From Alistipes sp. (GTDB taxonomy: Bacteria > Bacteroidota > Bacteroidia > Bacteroidales > Rikenellaceae): a DNA stretch of 10,165 nucleotides. The position numbers were made by a program, and so were the translations under genes. Below the pieces are notes generated by a model. That model saw only the letters and a program-made list of their open reading frames with translations. It searched no databases and had not been told where the DNA came from. Of the stretch, positions 1-6,215 are shown piece after piece. Location of the stretch: positions 1 to 10,165 of the forward strand of contig JAFOCZ010000164.1 of assembly GCA_017380955.1 (NCBI GenBank). Direction: 5' to 3'. Positions within the stretch are counted from its first letter, which is position 1. Each line of letters opens with the position of its first letter.

Positions 1-1048
1 CATCGCATACAACCGCGAGAATCATTCTGCTCTGGTTGCTGAGTTCTATATCCATAATCTCTGCAAAGCGGCTGTCGAGGAAGGAGTTAATTTGCTTCGA
101 GAGGCTTTTGCCGTTGATGTTTAGGTTCATAACGGCAATGGCATCCTTAGATATATAACCTAAGCGGTTGTCGTTGCTTTGACCAAACATAGCCTCGAAC
201 TCGCTGACGTTGATGCCGTTAACCTTATGCGATAGGGTGGCACGACCTGCGTCAAAGTTGATGTCGCTAATGAGGTGGGCATCGGGTGTAACATAGTTGC
301 TCCACTCCTCTAAGAGAAGTTTCTCGTTGTTTAGTTCCGAAAGTATGTGACTTGCATCCTCATCACAATAAAGTGCAATCTCTTGGTCGACATATTGCTT
401 GCCAAAGTTCAGAAGTTTGTAGGCGTTGATGTACATCGCCATATCACTATTGCCGAATATCGACAAGTCGGCAAGAGGACGGGTGTAGGCTACCTCTACA
501 GCGGTGTTTACATCACCATCTTCGCGGAATGCTAACACCACGCGTTCATCGTTATACGATAATGCTAAATGGTCTTTGATGGTAAGTCTACCGCCATCTC
601 TATTTTGCTCGAAGCAAGAACAATTGTTGTCTTGTTGTTCAATGATATAGGTGATGTTATTTAAACTCTTTTCAATGAGGTTTTTATCTGCAATCTCGGC
701 AACTGCGAAAAGCGTTTGGTACTCCTCATCTACATAGGCATAGATGGGTTTTGAGAGGTCAATACCAAGGTTATTGAAGTCGGTGATGGTGCTCTTGATG
801 TTCTCGGCAATGGCATCATCCTCGATGTTTGCGGTGAGCATCGTTGCCCACATACGGCGCTGCTCGGGGGTGATGTATTTGTCGAATGCACCCTTTGAGG
901 CGAGTTGCGAAGGGTTGCAGTATAGGAATAGTATATCCTCAACCTTTGCGCGCTCCTCGGCCTTTGGCTCGCGGGTAGCGAAGATTGCTATGGCGATGCC
1001 GGCAACGATAGCCACAGTGGCGATGATTAGTATTAGTCTCTTTTTCAT
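1..1048 (-). CDS. DUF4836-like membrane-anchored protein (3' end beyond window)
   Basis: This minus-strand reading frame is open from an ATG at 1048 down to the window edge, about 349 codons with no stop, so the C-terminus lies outside. Residues 5-23 form one hydrophobic segment after MKKR. There is no lipobox cysteine, so I read it as a signal anchor or uncleaved signal, leaving the rest outside the cytoplasm. The body is rich in Asn, Asp and Ser. It contains stretches such as ISKDAIAVMNLNINGKSL and SDMAMYINAYKLLNFGK that resemble the DUF4836 family of Bacteroidetes envelope proteins as I recall it; the function of that family is unknown. Most DUF4836 proteins that I recall are lipoproteins, so the membrane anchor is a variation. 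It is transcribed divergently from the cysteate synthase operon, from a good promoter 41 bases upstream. The family call is from memory, without a profile search. Confidence 0.62.
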   Translation of the reverse strand, partial: MKKRLILIIATVAIVAGIAIAIFATREPKAEERAKVEDILFLYCNPSQLASKGAFDKYITPEQRRMWATMLTANIEDDAIAENIKSTITDFNNLGIDLSKPIYAYVDEEYQTLFAVAEIADKNLIEKSLNNITYIIEQQDNNCSCFEQNRDGGRLTIKDHLALSYNDERVVLAFREDGDVNTAVEVAYTRPLADLSIFGNSDMAMYINAYKLLNFGKQYVDQEIALYCDEDASHILSELNNEKLLLEEWSNYVTPDAHLISDINFDAGRATLSHKVNGINVSEFEAMFGQSNDNRLGYISKDAIAVMNLNINGKSLSKQINSFLDSRFAEIMDIELSNQSRMILAVVCD

Positions 1049-1088
1049 ATCGTAATAAGTTTTATCTCTTTTTGGTCGCTATATTAGA

Positions 1089-1120
1089 CAAAGGTAATGA
1101 TATTTTTCTAATTACACAAC
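1089..1120 (-). promoter_or_regulatory. Bacteroidetes-type promoter for the DUF4836-like gene
   Basis: On the minus strand GTTG (1120-1117) is followed after 20 bases by TACCTTTG (1096-1089). The latter is an exact match to the Bacteroidetes -7 box TAnnTTTG, and the spacing to the TTG-type -33 element is as expected. It lies 40 bases before the ATG at 1048, leaving a leader of roughly 35 bases. There is no other candidate in this AT-rich gap. Confidence 0.7.
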
Positions 1121-1157
1121 GCTGGTGATATTTATTAGGAATTAGGTGTGAATGCTT

Positions 1158-1188
1158 ATTGATAATCGAGAAAAAAAAGTTAACTTTG
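1158..1188 (+). promoter_or_regulatory. Bacteroidetes-type promoter for the cysteate synthase operon
   Basis: ATTG (1158-1161) is followed after 19 bases by TAACTTTG (1181-1188), an exact match to TAnnTTTG. The start codon at 1209 is only 20 bases downstream, so the leader would be short (about 15 bases). That leaves little room for a riboswitch or attenuator. Control, if any, would act on initiation, in the roughly 35 bases between this promoter and the divergent one. Confidence 0.7.
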
Positions 1189-1208
1189 TCATTTGGAAAT
1201 AATAAAAG

Positions 1209-2504
1209 ATGGATATGGAGAATTTTAAACCTACGAAGTATACGTTGTCCTGCGTGGCAACAGGTCGCGAGTTTGAGGATATGGGGTGGACGCTGGATGA
1301 CAGAGAGTGCAAAACTCCATCATTGGTTCGTGCACAATATGAGAAGAAGCAGTTGGAGGTTAAACCTGATGAGTATGGTCTCTATAAGTATTGCGATTGG
1401 TTGCCTGTGAAGCGCATCCTCAAAGGATCATCAGCGCCTGTGACATATCGCAGTGAGGCTTTGGCGAAGCATCTCGGTTTGTCGAATTTGTGGATTACGC
1501 TCAGCGGCTATGCACCAAAGCACGGTGTTACGATGTCTACCTGCTCGTTTAAGGAGACCGAGGCATATAGCGTCTGCGCACGTATCGACGAGAATGAGGA
1601 TAGGGTGTTGGTTGTGGCATCTGCGGGTAACACAGCGCGTGCCTTTGCTCGTGTGTGCTCCGATAACAACATTAAGTTGCTGTTGGTAGTACCTTCGGAC
1701 AACCTCGATGCTTTGTGGTTTACCGAGCCATTGAACGACTGCGTGAAGTTGATTGCTTGCGATAAGGGTGGTGACTACTTCGATGCTATCAACCTGAGTA
1801 ATATGGCATTGAAGTCCTCGAAGTTCTATGCCGAGGGTGGCGCTAAGAACATCGCACGTCGTGATGGTATGTCTACCACGGTGATGTCAGCGGTAACAAC
1901 CATCGGTCGTATTCCCGACTACTATTTCCAGGCTGTGGGTAGCGGTACAGGTGCTATTGCAGCGTGGGAGGTAAATATGCGATTTATTGAGGATGGCAGA
2001 TATGGCGACAACCTTATGAAGTTGATTGTGTCGCAGAATGCTCCATTTGTGCCAATATTCGACGCTTGGCGTGCGGAGTCTCGCGAGATGCTGCCATACG
2101 ACCCAAAGAAGGCACGTCGTGATGCTGAACTTATCGATGCTAAGGTTTTGTCGAATCGTCGCCCACCATATAGTTTTGCTGGTGGTTTGTATGATGCTCT
2201 GAAGGCTACAGGTGGTGATGTTGTGGTGGCTACGAATGCCCAGGCACGTCGTGCTTGCAAACTCTTCAAGGAGTTGGAGGGTGTGGATATCAACCCAGCA
2301 CCAGCCGTGGCTCTTGCATCGCTTATCAAGATGGTGGAGGCAGGAAGCATCGACAAGGATGCTTGCATAATGCTCAATATCACAGGCGCTGGCGAGGAGG
2401 CTGCGAAGAAGAATCGTGAGTTATTCTACCTCAAGCCCAGCAAGGTATTCTCGCTTATGGCGGATATTGACGAGGTTGTAAATTATGTAGAATCATTATT
2501 TTAG
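1209..2504 (+). CDS. Cysteate synthase (threonine synthase-like, PLP fold type II)
   Basis: This 431-residue enzyme of the threonine synthase superfamily matches the cysteate synthase branch better than ordinary threonine synthase. Cysteate synthase replaces the phosphate of O-phospho-L-serine with sulfite to give L-cysteate. Methanosarcina uses this for coenzyme M; Bacteroidetes use cysteate as the head-group precursor of sulfonolipids (capnine, sulfobacin). Visible marks: the Schiff-base lysine K115 in TCSFKETEA, SAGNT at 138-142, and the phosphate-cupping loop AVGSGTG at 242-248. Branch-typical blocks, recalled from the Methanosarcina enzyme, are YRSEALAKHLGLSNLW (80-95), EGGAKNIARRDGM (209-221), IPDYYFQAVGSGTG (235-248) and RRPPYSFAGGLYDAL (317-331). 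The length is usual for the family. The ATG at 1209 follows the promoter by 20 bases; an in-frame ATG at 1215 is an alternative start. It is the first gene of a four-gene operon, 9 bases before manA. Automated pipelines may label it threonine synthase. Confidence 0.82.
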   Translation: MDMENFKPTKYTLSCVATGREFEDMGWTLDDRECKTPSLVRAQYEKKQLEVKPDEYGLYKYCDWLPVKRILKGSSAPVTYRSEALAKHLGLSNLWITLSGYAPKHGVTMSTCSFKETEAYSVCARIDENEDRVLVVASAGNTARAFARVCSDNNIKLLLVVPSDNLDALWFTEPLNDCVKLIACDKGGDYFDAINLSNMALKSSKFYAEGGAKNIARRDGMSTTVMSAVTTIGRIPDYYFQAVGSGTGAIAAWEVNMRFIEDGRYGDNLMKLIVSQNAPFVPIFDAWRAESREMLPYDPKKARRDAELIDAKVLSNRRPPYSFAGGLYDALKATGGDVVVATNAQARRACKLFKELEGVDINPAPAVALASLIKMVEAGSIDKDACIMLNITGAGEEAAKKNRELFYLKPSKVFSLMADIDEVVNYVESLF

Positions 2505-2513
2505 AGAAGATAT

Positions 2514-3500
2514 ATGTTGTATCCCTTGAAATTTAAACCCCGCGTTAAGGAGCGTATCTGGGGTGGTCAGGCAATAGTTGCCAAGAAGGGCAAGGCGGCG
2601 GGTCGTCTTGCTAAGGATAAGTTGTATGGCGAGAGTTGGGATTTGTCGTCTGTGAAGGGCGATGTGTCGGTTGTTACCAATGGATTCCTGAAGGGTAATA
2701 ACCTCGAGGAGATTATCGAGGTGTATATGGGTGAGTTGGTTGGCGAGGAGAACTTTGAGCGCTATGGTCTGGAGTTTCCGTTGCTCATAAAGTACCTCGA
2801 CTGCAACGACAGACTCTCGGTGCAGGTGCATCCCGATGATTTGTTGGCCGAGGAGCGCCATAATAGTTATGGTAAGACCGAGGCGTGGTATGTAGTAGAC
2901 TGCAAGGAGGATGCTGCCATATATCTTGGCTTCAAGGATTTGAATCTCACACGCGAGGAGTATATCGCTGCGGTGTCGGAGTCACGCCTCGAGGAGTTAC
3001 TCAACCGTGTGCCTGTAAAGCCTGGCGATGTATTCTTCATCCCTGCAGGTACTGTGCACGCTTTGGGTGCTGGCTTGGAGGTTGTGGAGGTGCAGCAGAC
3101 TTCCGATATTACATATCGCATCTACGACTGGGATAGAGTGGATGCAGAGGGTAAGAGCCGTGAGTTGCACACCGCACTTGCTGTGGATGCTATTGACTTT
3201 GAGGCAGATGCGGAACTTTTGCACCGTAAGTATGAGTTGCAGAAGGGTGGCGAGGCTAAGGTCATAGAGTCTAACTACTTCACTATGGAGTTGCACGATG
3301 TTGCGGGTAGCAAATGCTTCGACCACGCGGCACTCGACTCATTCGTAGTCTACATCGCTCTCAACGGCTCGGTGCGTATCGTTGCCGATGGTGTTGGGGA
3401 GACATTGGAGGAGGGTGAGGTTATCCTTATCCCTGCGGAGGTTAGCGAGGTTGTTGCTGAAGGCAATGCCAAGTTGATGGAGGTTTACATCGCGCGATAG
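2514..3500 (+). CDS. manA: Mannose-6-phosphate isomerase, class I
   Basis: This 328-residue cytoplasmic zinc enzyme interconverts mannose 6-phosphate and fructose 6-phosphate. It links glycolysis to GDP-mannose and GDP-fucose supply for glycans. It is of the short bacterial type (about 315-325 residues, as in Bacillus ManA), not the longer enterobacterial form. It opens with the family's PLKFKPRVKERIWGG (4-18). The cupin metal site is visible as LSVQVHPDD (Q104, H106), E123 in KTEAWYVV and H182 in GTVHALGAG. R202 in the YRIYDWDR motif fits the catalytic arginine position. A second cupin-like barrel fills the C-terminus (about 270-328). It starts 9 bases after the cysteate synthase stop and ends 2 bases before the regulator gene, so co-transcription and translational coupling are likely. 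No link between this isomerase and cysteate metabolism is established. Confidence 0.93.
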   Translation: MLYPLKFKPRVKERIWGGQAIVAKKGKAAGRLAKDKLYGESWDLSSVKGDVSVVTNGFLKGNNLEEIIEVYMGELVGEENFERYGLEFPLLIKYLDCNDRLSVQVHPDDLLAEERHNSYGKTEAWYVVDCKEDAAIYLGFKDLNLTREEYIAAVSESRLEELLNRVPVKPGDVFFIPAGTVHALGAGLEVVEVQQTSDITYRIYDWDRVDAEGKSRELHTALAVDAIDFEADAELLHRKYELQKGGEAKVIESNYFTMELHDVAGSKCFDHAALDSFVVYIALNGSVRIVADGVGETLEEGEVILIPAEVSEVVAEGNAKLMEVYIAR

Positions 3501-3502
3501 TT

Positions 3503-4096
3503 ATGATGCCACAGATAGCAATCATATGTGACAATACGCTGAGTTCTATGGCTTTGCGCGGATTGCTATTGGATATGGTGCCGGGTATCGACGTTGTGGC
3601 ATATAGCAGTGTCGAGGAGTTTCGCGAGGCGGAGTGTAGGGTAGCGCACTACTTTGTGTCGGCGGCTATACTCTTCCACAACATCGAGATGTTTCGCCCT
3701 GTGGCTGCGAAGACCATCGTCATCGTGGAGGGTGAGGCCTCTACATTTGTGCAGTCGGGATTCCGCACTATAGATGCCACAGCATCGGAGCAGGATATCG
3801 TGCGTCAGATACTTCGCATCCACCACGTGGGACACCCTGGAGGGCACCAGCATAGTGGCAAGATGGTGGCGGAGGGTGCAAAGGCACAGTCGCTGCTCTC
3901 AGCGCGAGAGCGAGATGTGTTGGCACTGCTTGTGAAGGGCTATATAAATAAGGAGATAGCGAGCAACCTAAATATCTCGTTGCCAACGGTGATATTCCAC
4001 CGCAACAACATCTATGATAAGTTGCAGACTCGTTCCATAGGGCGTTTGACGATATATGCAGTATTGAATAACATTGTCGCACTCAGCGATATATAA
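3503..4096 (+). CDS. Orphan LuxR-type regulator with degenerate receiver and His-rich linker
   Basis: This 197-residue protein is laid out like a NarL/LuxR response regulator. Residues about 3-105 resemble a receiver domain, and 131-190 form a LuxR helix-turn-helix (LSARERDVLALLVKGY, NKEIASNLNIS, TVIFHRNNI). The C-terminal LTIYAVLNN resembles a Bacteroidetes subfamily of small LuxR regulators that I recall. The receiver has lost its phosphorylation site: the acidic pair is C9-D10, the region around 53-57 has Ser/Ala/Ala/Ile/Leu where the phosphoacceptor Asp should be, and no conserved Lys follows the last strand. The linker has five histidines in eleven residues (H107, H108, H111, H115, H117), which could bind metal or heme (inference). 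The start is ATG at 3503, with a second ATG at 3506. No histidine kinase is adjacent. Its position inside the operon suggests that it senses something related to, or controls, these genes. Confidence 0.8.
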   Translation: MMPQIAIICDNTLSSMALRGLLLDMVPGIDVVAYSSVEEFREAECRVAHYFVSAAILFHNIEMFRPVAAKTIVIVEGEASTFVQSGFRTIDATASEQDIVRQILRIHHVGHPGGHQHSGKMVAEGAKAQSLLSARERDVLALLVKGYINKEIASNLNISLPTVIFHRNNIYDKLQTRSIGRLTIYAVLNNIVALSDI

Positions 4097-4107
4097 ATTC
4101 TACGATT

Positions 4108-5277
4108 ATGAATAGTTTTGTTTACAATATCCCCACAAAGGTATACTTTGGTGAGAATCAGTTGGGACACCTCGGCGAGGAACTCCGAAAGTTTGGTCGT
4201 CGTGTGTTGCTCACATATGGTGGTGGCTCTATAAAGCGTAATGGTCTATACGACAGAGTTATCGAGGAGTTGAGTAAAGCAGACCTTGAGGTCTTTGAGT
4301 TGTCGGGCATCGAGCCTAATCCGCGTATAGAGTCGGTGCGTGAGGGTGTTAAGATATGCAAGGAGCAGGGTATCGACGTGTTGCTTGCCGTAGGTGGTGG
4401 CTCTACTATCGACGCCACGAAGTTTATGGCTGCGGGTGCTTGTGTAGAGCACGATGCGTGGGAGTTCTTTGGTGCTAATGCCAAGCCTATCAACGAGGCG
4501 TTGCCTATTGTCACCATCCTCACACTCTCGGCTACAGGCTCGGAGATGGACACTGGGGGTGTTATCTCTAACCTTGCTACGGGAGATAAACTTGGTCGCT
4601 TGGCAGCGCCATTGTTGCCTCGTGTGTCGTTCCTCGACCCTACGCTGACATACTCGGTAAGCAAGTATCAGACTGCTTGTGGTGCTGCGGATATTATGTC
4701 GCATATTATTGAGGTTTACTTTAATACACAGGAGGACCTCTTTATGCTCGACTGCTTTATGGAGGGTATGCTTAAGACTGTTGTTAAGTATGCACCTATC
4801 GCTGTTGCAGAGCCAGAGAACTACGAGGCGCGTGCCAACCTAATGTGGACATCATCGTGGGCTATCAATGGCTTTATAAATGGTGGTAAGCGTAAGGCGT
4901 GGAGTTGTCATCCTATGGAGCACGAACTCTCGGCGGTGTATGATATCACCCACGGTCTGGGTCTTGCAATCCTCACACCACGATGGATGAAGTATTGCCT
5001 CGATGAGACAACTGTAGATAAGTATGTGCAGTATGGTGTCAACGTATTTGGCATAGACCCATCACTCGACAAGATGGAGATTGCCAAGCGTAGTATTGCT
5101 CTTACCGAGGAGTTCCTGTTCGAGAAGTTAGGCTTGCAGCGCACCTTCACCGAGGTGGGTATCAAGCGTGAGGATTTCAAGATGATGGCTCAGAAGGCTT
5201 GCCGCTATGGCGATATCAAGGGCTTCAAGACTCTTACACCTGCCGATGTGGAGGCTATATTCGAGATGTGCTTATAG
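4108..5277 (+). CDS. Iron-containing alcohol dehydrogenase, YqhD/butanol dehydrogenase type
   Basis: This 389-residue cytoplasmic group III alcohol dehydrogenase very probably reduces aldehydes to alcohols with NAD(P)H. The N-terminal nucleotide-binding half shows GGGS at 38-41, as in E. coli YqhD, and the second glycine motif AVGGGSTIDATK at 94-105. The C-terminal half carries the metal ligands at family spacing: D195 and H199 (ADIMSH), H268 (CHPMEH) and H282 (THGLGLA). These are one residue offset from YqhD D194/H198/H267/H281. All four are intact, so the enzyme should be active with iron or zinc. The first-half GGGS favours NADPH by analogy with YqhD. The substrate cannot be read from sequence; broad aldehyde detoxification or fermentation is usual for the family. 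It is the last gene of the operon, 11 bases after the regulator, and is followed by a strong terminator. Confidence 0.9.
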   Translation: MNSFVYNIPTKVYFGENQLGHLGEELRKFGRRVLLTYGGGSIKRNGLYDRVIEELSKADLEVFELSGIEPNPRIESVREGVKICKEQGIDVLLAVGGGSTIDATKFMAAGACVEHDAWEFFGANAKPINEALPIVTILTLSATGSEMDTGGVISNLATGDKLGRLAAPLLPRVSFLDPTLTYSVSKYQTACGAADIMSHIIEVYFNTQEDLFMLDCFMEGMLKTVVKYAPIAVAEPENYEARANLMWTSSWAINGFINGGKRKAWSCHPMEHELSAVYDITHGLGLAILTPRWMKYCLDETTVDKYVQYGVNVFGIDPSLDKMEIAKRSIALTEEFLFEKLGLQRTFTEVGIKREDFKMMAQKACRYGDIKGFKTLTPADVEAIFEMCL

Positions 5278-5302
5278 AGTATATCTGAAATGTGTAAATA
5301 AG

Positions 5303-5333
5303 AATAGTCACCTTCGAAAAGGTGACTATTTTT
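5303..5333 (+). terminator. Bidirectional rho-independent terminator
   Basis: A perfect 12-base-pair stem (5303-5314 with 5319-5330) closes a CGAA loop and runs into TTTTT on the plus strand. On the minus strand it is followed by a looser T-rich run (TTCTTATTT). It lies between the convergent dehydrogenase and BACON-lipoprotein genes and can end both transcripts, more strongly for the plus strand. Confidence 0.88.
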
Positions 5334-5355
5334 ATTGCGTTTATATTACGATTTA

Positions 5356-6177
5356 TTAGTAGGTCTCGTTTCTGCAGTCAAGTAGTGAGTAATCGCCCTC
5401 GTAAACTACCTTGTGATTCTCCTGAACGTAGTCAATCTGCATTGTCACCTCAAGAGTAACCTTATTATCCTCCACAGTGAGTTTGCCCTTCTCGTAGTGA
5501 GTCTGTGAACCTGGTGCAGCGTAGCCCTGGTCGTCATTAACCTGATACCAGCTAAATGAATCAGTGAATGTGTTTGCAAAGCCAGAGTTGCTAATATCGA
5601 ACTCGTACACGCCATTAGGTACAACGATGTTCGTCATGTCAGTTGGCTCTACATCGAGATATAGGTCAACAAAGTAGTAGTAAGCGTTTGGGGTCTCAAA
5701 CATATTGCTCGCATCCATACCGAGGTCTGAGAATACAAGGTAGTAGTTGTACAAGCCTGACTGAATACCATAATACTTACCCTGAAGGAGTGGTGACTTA
5801 ATTTCCTTGTTTGTTGGATTCTCGCTGAGTGCCTGGATAATCTTTACCTCGAACTTCGACTTATCGTACGATACGGTGATAACACCCTCACGTGGCTCGG
5901 CATTAGGATTTCTCTCTACGGTAAAGTTAATCTTACCCTGCTGGCGGTAGTCAAAGTTGCCAATCCAAGATACGTTAGCCTCGGCCTTAACCTCTGCACC
6001 CGCAACCATCTCCAAAATATCATAGGTGATGAATGCCATAGCGCCAACGCTATTAACCTTAACCTCTGTGCTTGATGTCAACTTAATCTGCGTGTTGCTA
6101 TCTACATCGTCGTTGGTATTGTTGCACGCAGTGAAAAGTAAAGATGAGATTGCTAAAAATGATATAAACTTCTTCAT
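5356..6177 (-). CDS. BACON-domain lipoprotein of unknown function
   Basis: This 273-residue protein has a lipoprotein signal peptide (MKKF, hydrophobic core, FTAC with lipidated C18). Residues about 31-116 look like a BACON domain, a Bacteroidetes Ig-like module usually tied to carbohydrate or mucin contact. The marks are W71, the NP pair at 90-91, R96 followed by EGVITVSYD, and a closing KIIQA. The remaining 155 residues are beta-rich and aromatic (YYGIQSGLYNYYLVFSD, NAYYYFVDLYLD); I do not recognise them. After C18 the mature N-terminus runs NNTNDDVD. Acidic residues just after the lipid cysteine are a surface-export signal in Bacteroidetes, so surface exposure is plausible. I chose ATG 6177 because the frame continues upstream to 6309 without a signal-like sequence and overlaps the preceding gene. 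It lies 38 bases after the protease-like gene, likely in the same transcript. A weak internal promoter cannot be excluded. Confidence 0.82.
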   Translation of the reverse strand: MKKFISFLAISSLLFTACNNTNDDVDSNTQIKLTSSTEVKVNSVGAMAFITYDILEMVAGAEVKAEANVSWIGNFDYRQQGKINFTVERNPNAEPREGVITVSYDKSKFEVKIIQALSENPTNKEIKSPLLQGKYYGIQSGLYNYYLVFSDLGMDASNMFETPNAYYYFVDLYLDVEPTDMTNIVVPNGVYEFDISNSGFANTFTDSFSWYQVNDDQGYAAPGSQTHYEKGKLTVEDNKVTLEVTMQIDYVQENHKVVYEGDYSLLDCRNETY

Positions 6178-6215
6178 AATGTGATTGTTTTGTATTCTAT
6201 AATTTAAACATACGC

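Noticed and set aside
1922..2383. A 153-codon minus-strand open frame inside the cysteate synthase gene
   Set aside because: It overlaps the conserved PLP-enzyme coding region and its product resembles no known protein.
6205..6212. Possible separate promoter for the BACON lipoprotein (TATGTTTA on the minus strand)
   Set aside because: It misses the final G of TAnnTTTG and has no convincing TTG element 19-21 bases upstream, so it is too weak to list as a feature.
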